Shown: positions 63,780 to 64,000 of the stretch, in pieces
Position numbering within the stretch: the first letter of the stretch is position 1
Layout: every line of letters starts with the position of its first letter
From: Cytophagaceae bacterium
GTDB lineage: Bacteria > Bacteroidota > Bacteroidia > Flavobacteriales > Flavobacteriaceae
DNA: 64,000 nt
Reading direction: 5' to 3'
Assembly: GCA_002710685.1 (NCBI GenBank)
Contig: PALD01000031.1
Location: forward strand, 1-64,000
Notes under the pieces: model-generated
What the model was told of the DNA's origin: nothing
Database searches by the model: none
What the model saw: only the letters and a program-made list of their open reading frames with translations
Translations under genes and position numbers: made by a program

Positions 63780-63806
63780 CTTTTTGGTTTTGAGTTATTT
63801 CTTCTT

Positions 63807-63814
63807 CAAAGTTA
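63807..63814 (-). promoter_or_regulatory. -7 box of the transaldolase-family gene
   Basis: TAACTTTG read on the minus strand, 27 bases before the ATG. No TTG at the normal spacing. Confidence 0.45.
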
Positions 63815-63872
63815 GGCAAACCCCAGTAAACAGGAGACCTACTTTACAGGATTTTAAAGCTTGTTATGATAC

Positions 63873-63890
63873 TTTTGGCTTACGCCAAAA
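63873..63890. repeat. interspersed palindrome at gene end
   Basis: TTTTGGCTTACGCCAAAA, 3 bases beyond the stop codon of the minus-strand gene that enters from the right edge. Confidence 0.75.
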
Positions 63891-63893
63891 TAA

Positions 63894-64000
63894 CTAAAGC
63901 TTATAATGGTTAAGCAGCATTTTCTCAAAGATTTTATTGGGCAACAGCCCTTTGAGCCTCACGGAAAACTTTTGCAGGAATGCACCCACCTTATAATGCA
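63894..64000 (-). CDS. 3' end of a probable short-chain dehydrogenase gene (partial)
   Basis: The 34 codons before a TAG stop (complement of 63894-63896) stay open to the window edge and read KVGAFLQKFSVRLKGLLP, then NKIFEKMLLN and a final HYKL. This resembles the C-terminus of SDR-family oxidoreductases of flavobacteria. The cofactor fold and catalytic Tyr-Lys would be outside the window, so identity is tentative. Confidence 0.45.
   Translation of the reverse strand, partial: HYKVGAFLQKFSVRLKGLLPNKIFEKMLLNHYKL

Overview
The window looks like a chromosomal segment of a marine-type flavobacterium (Bacteroidota, Flavobacteriaceae). The evidence is a SusC/SusD pair, type IX secretion C-terminal domains (a sorting tail and a gliding-motility-type tail), many lipoproteins with short Bacteroidota lipoboxes, the DUF5606, DUF4932 and DUF7935-like families, frequent TTG starts, and -7 boxes of the Bacteroidota type (TANNTTTG). 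No rRNA, tRNA, CRISPR array, insertion sequence or prophage was seen. Species cannot be named from the sequence alone.

Layout. Positions 1-3300 are visibly more AT-rich than the rest and look accessory: a type IX secretion gene broken by an in-frame TGA, a roughly 140-bp folded attC-like element, a second related element, and a MOSC-domain gene. From about 3.4 kb the sequence is ordinary chromosome. It holds a DUF4932 lipoprotein, a Gfo/Idh/MocA oxidoreductase, a SusC/SusD nutrient importer without partner enzymes, rpiB, a minus-strand housekeeping run (mazG, DUF5606, def, ruvX), and dapD. An envelope-glycan block at 16.7-24.0 kb has GT9, several other glycosyltransferases and a Kdo/LPS-kinase-like protein. 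After it come a tRNA-maintenance pair (Sua5/YrdC-like, CCA-adding enzyme), heme A synthase, a NdpA-like nucleoid protein, an ABC-2 exporter, a large gliding-motility-tail protein, uvrB, a GAF histidine kinase and a VOC protein.

The most unusual locus is 38.7-41.6 kb. A secreted FecR-like/TPR protein sits 11 bp upstream of a membrane protein that joins an extracytoplasmic CHASE2-like sensor to a cytoplasmic TIR domain, and the TIR domain keeps a candidate catalytic glutamate. I infer a two-gene envelope-sensing module whose output may be NAD-directed. Beyond it lie thioredoxin-fold lipoproteins, uvrD, DsrE and M20 proteins, a membrane glutamate-synthase-like flavoprotein, a patatin/M1-aminopeptidase pair, recG with a PAP2 phosphatase, pheT, an ABC-F protein, a transaldolase-family enzyme, and the 3' end of a probable short-chain dehydrogenase gene.

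Across the chromosomal part runs a family of short palindromes built on the half-sites TTTSGC/GCSAAA (for example CGCTTTCGCGAAAGCG and TTTGGCTTTAAGCCAAA). I found more than 30, both between genes and inside reading frames. None was found in the first 4.8 kb, which supports a different history for that end of the window.
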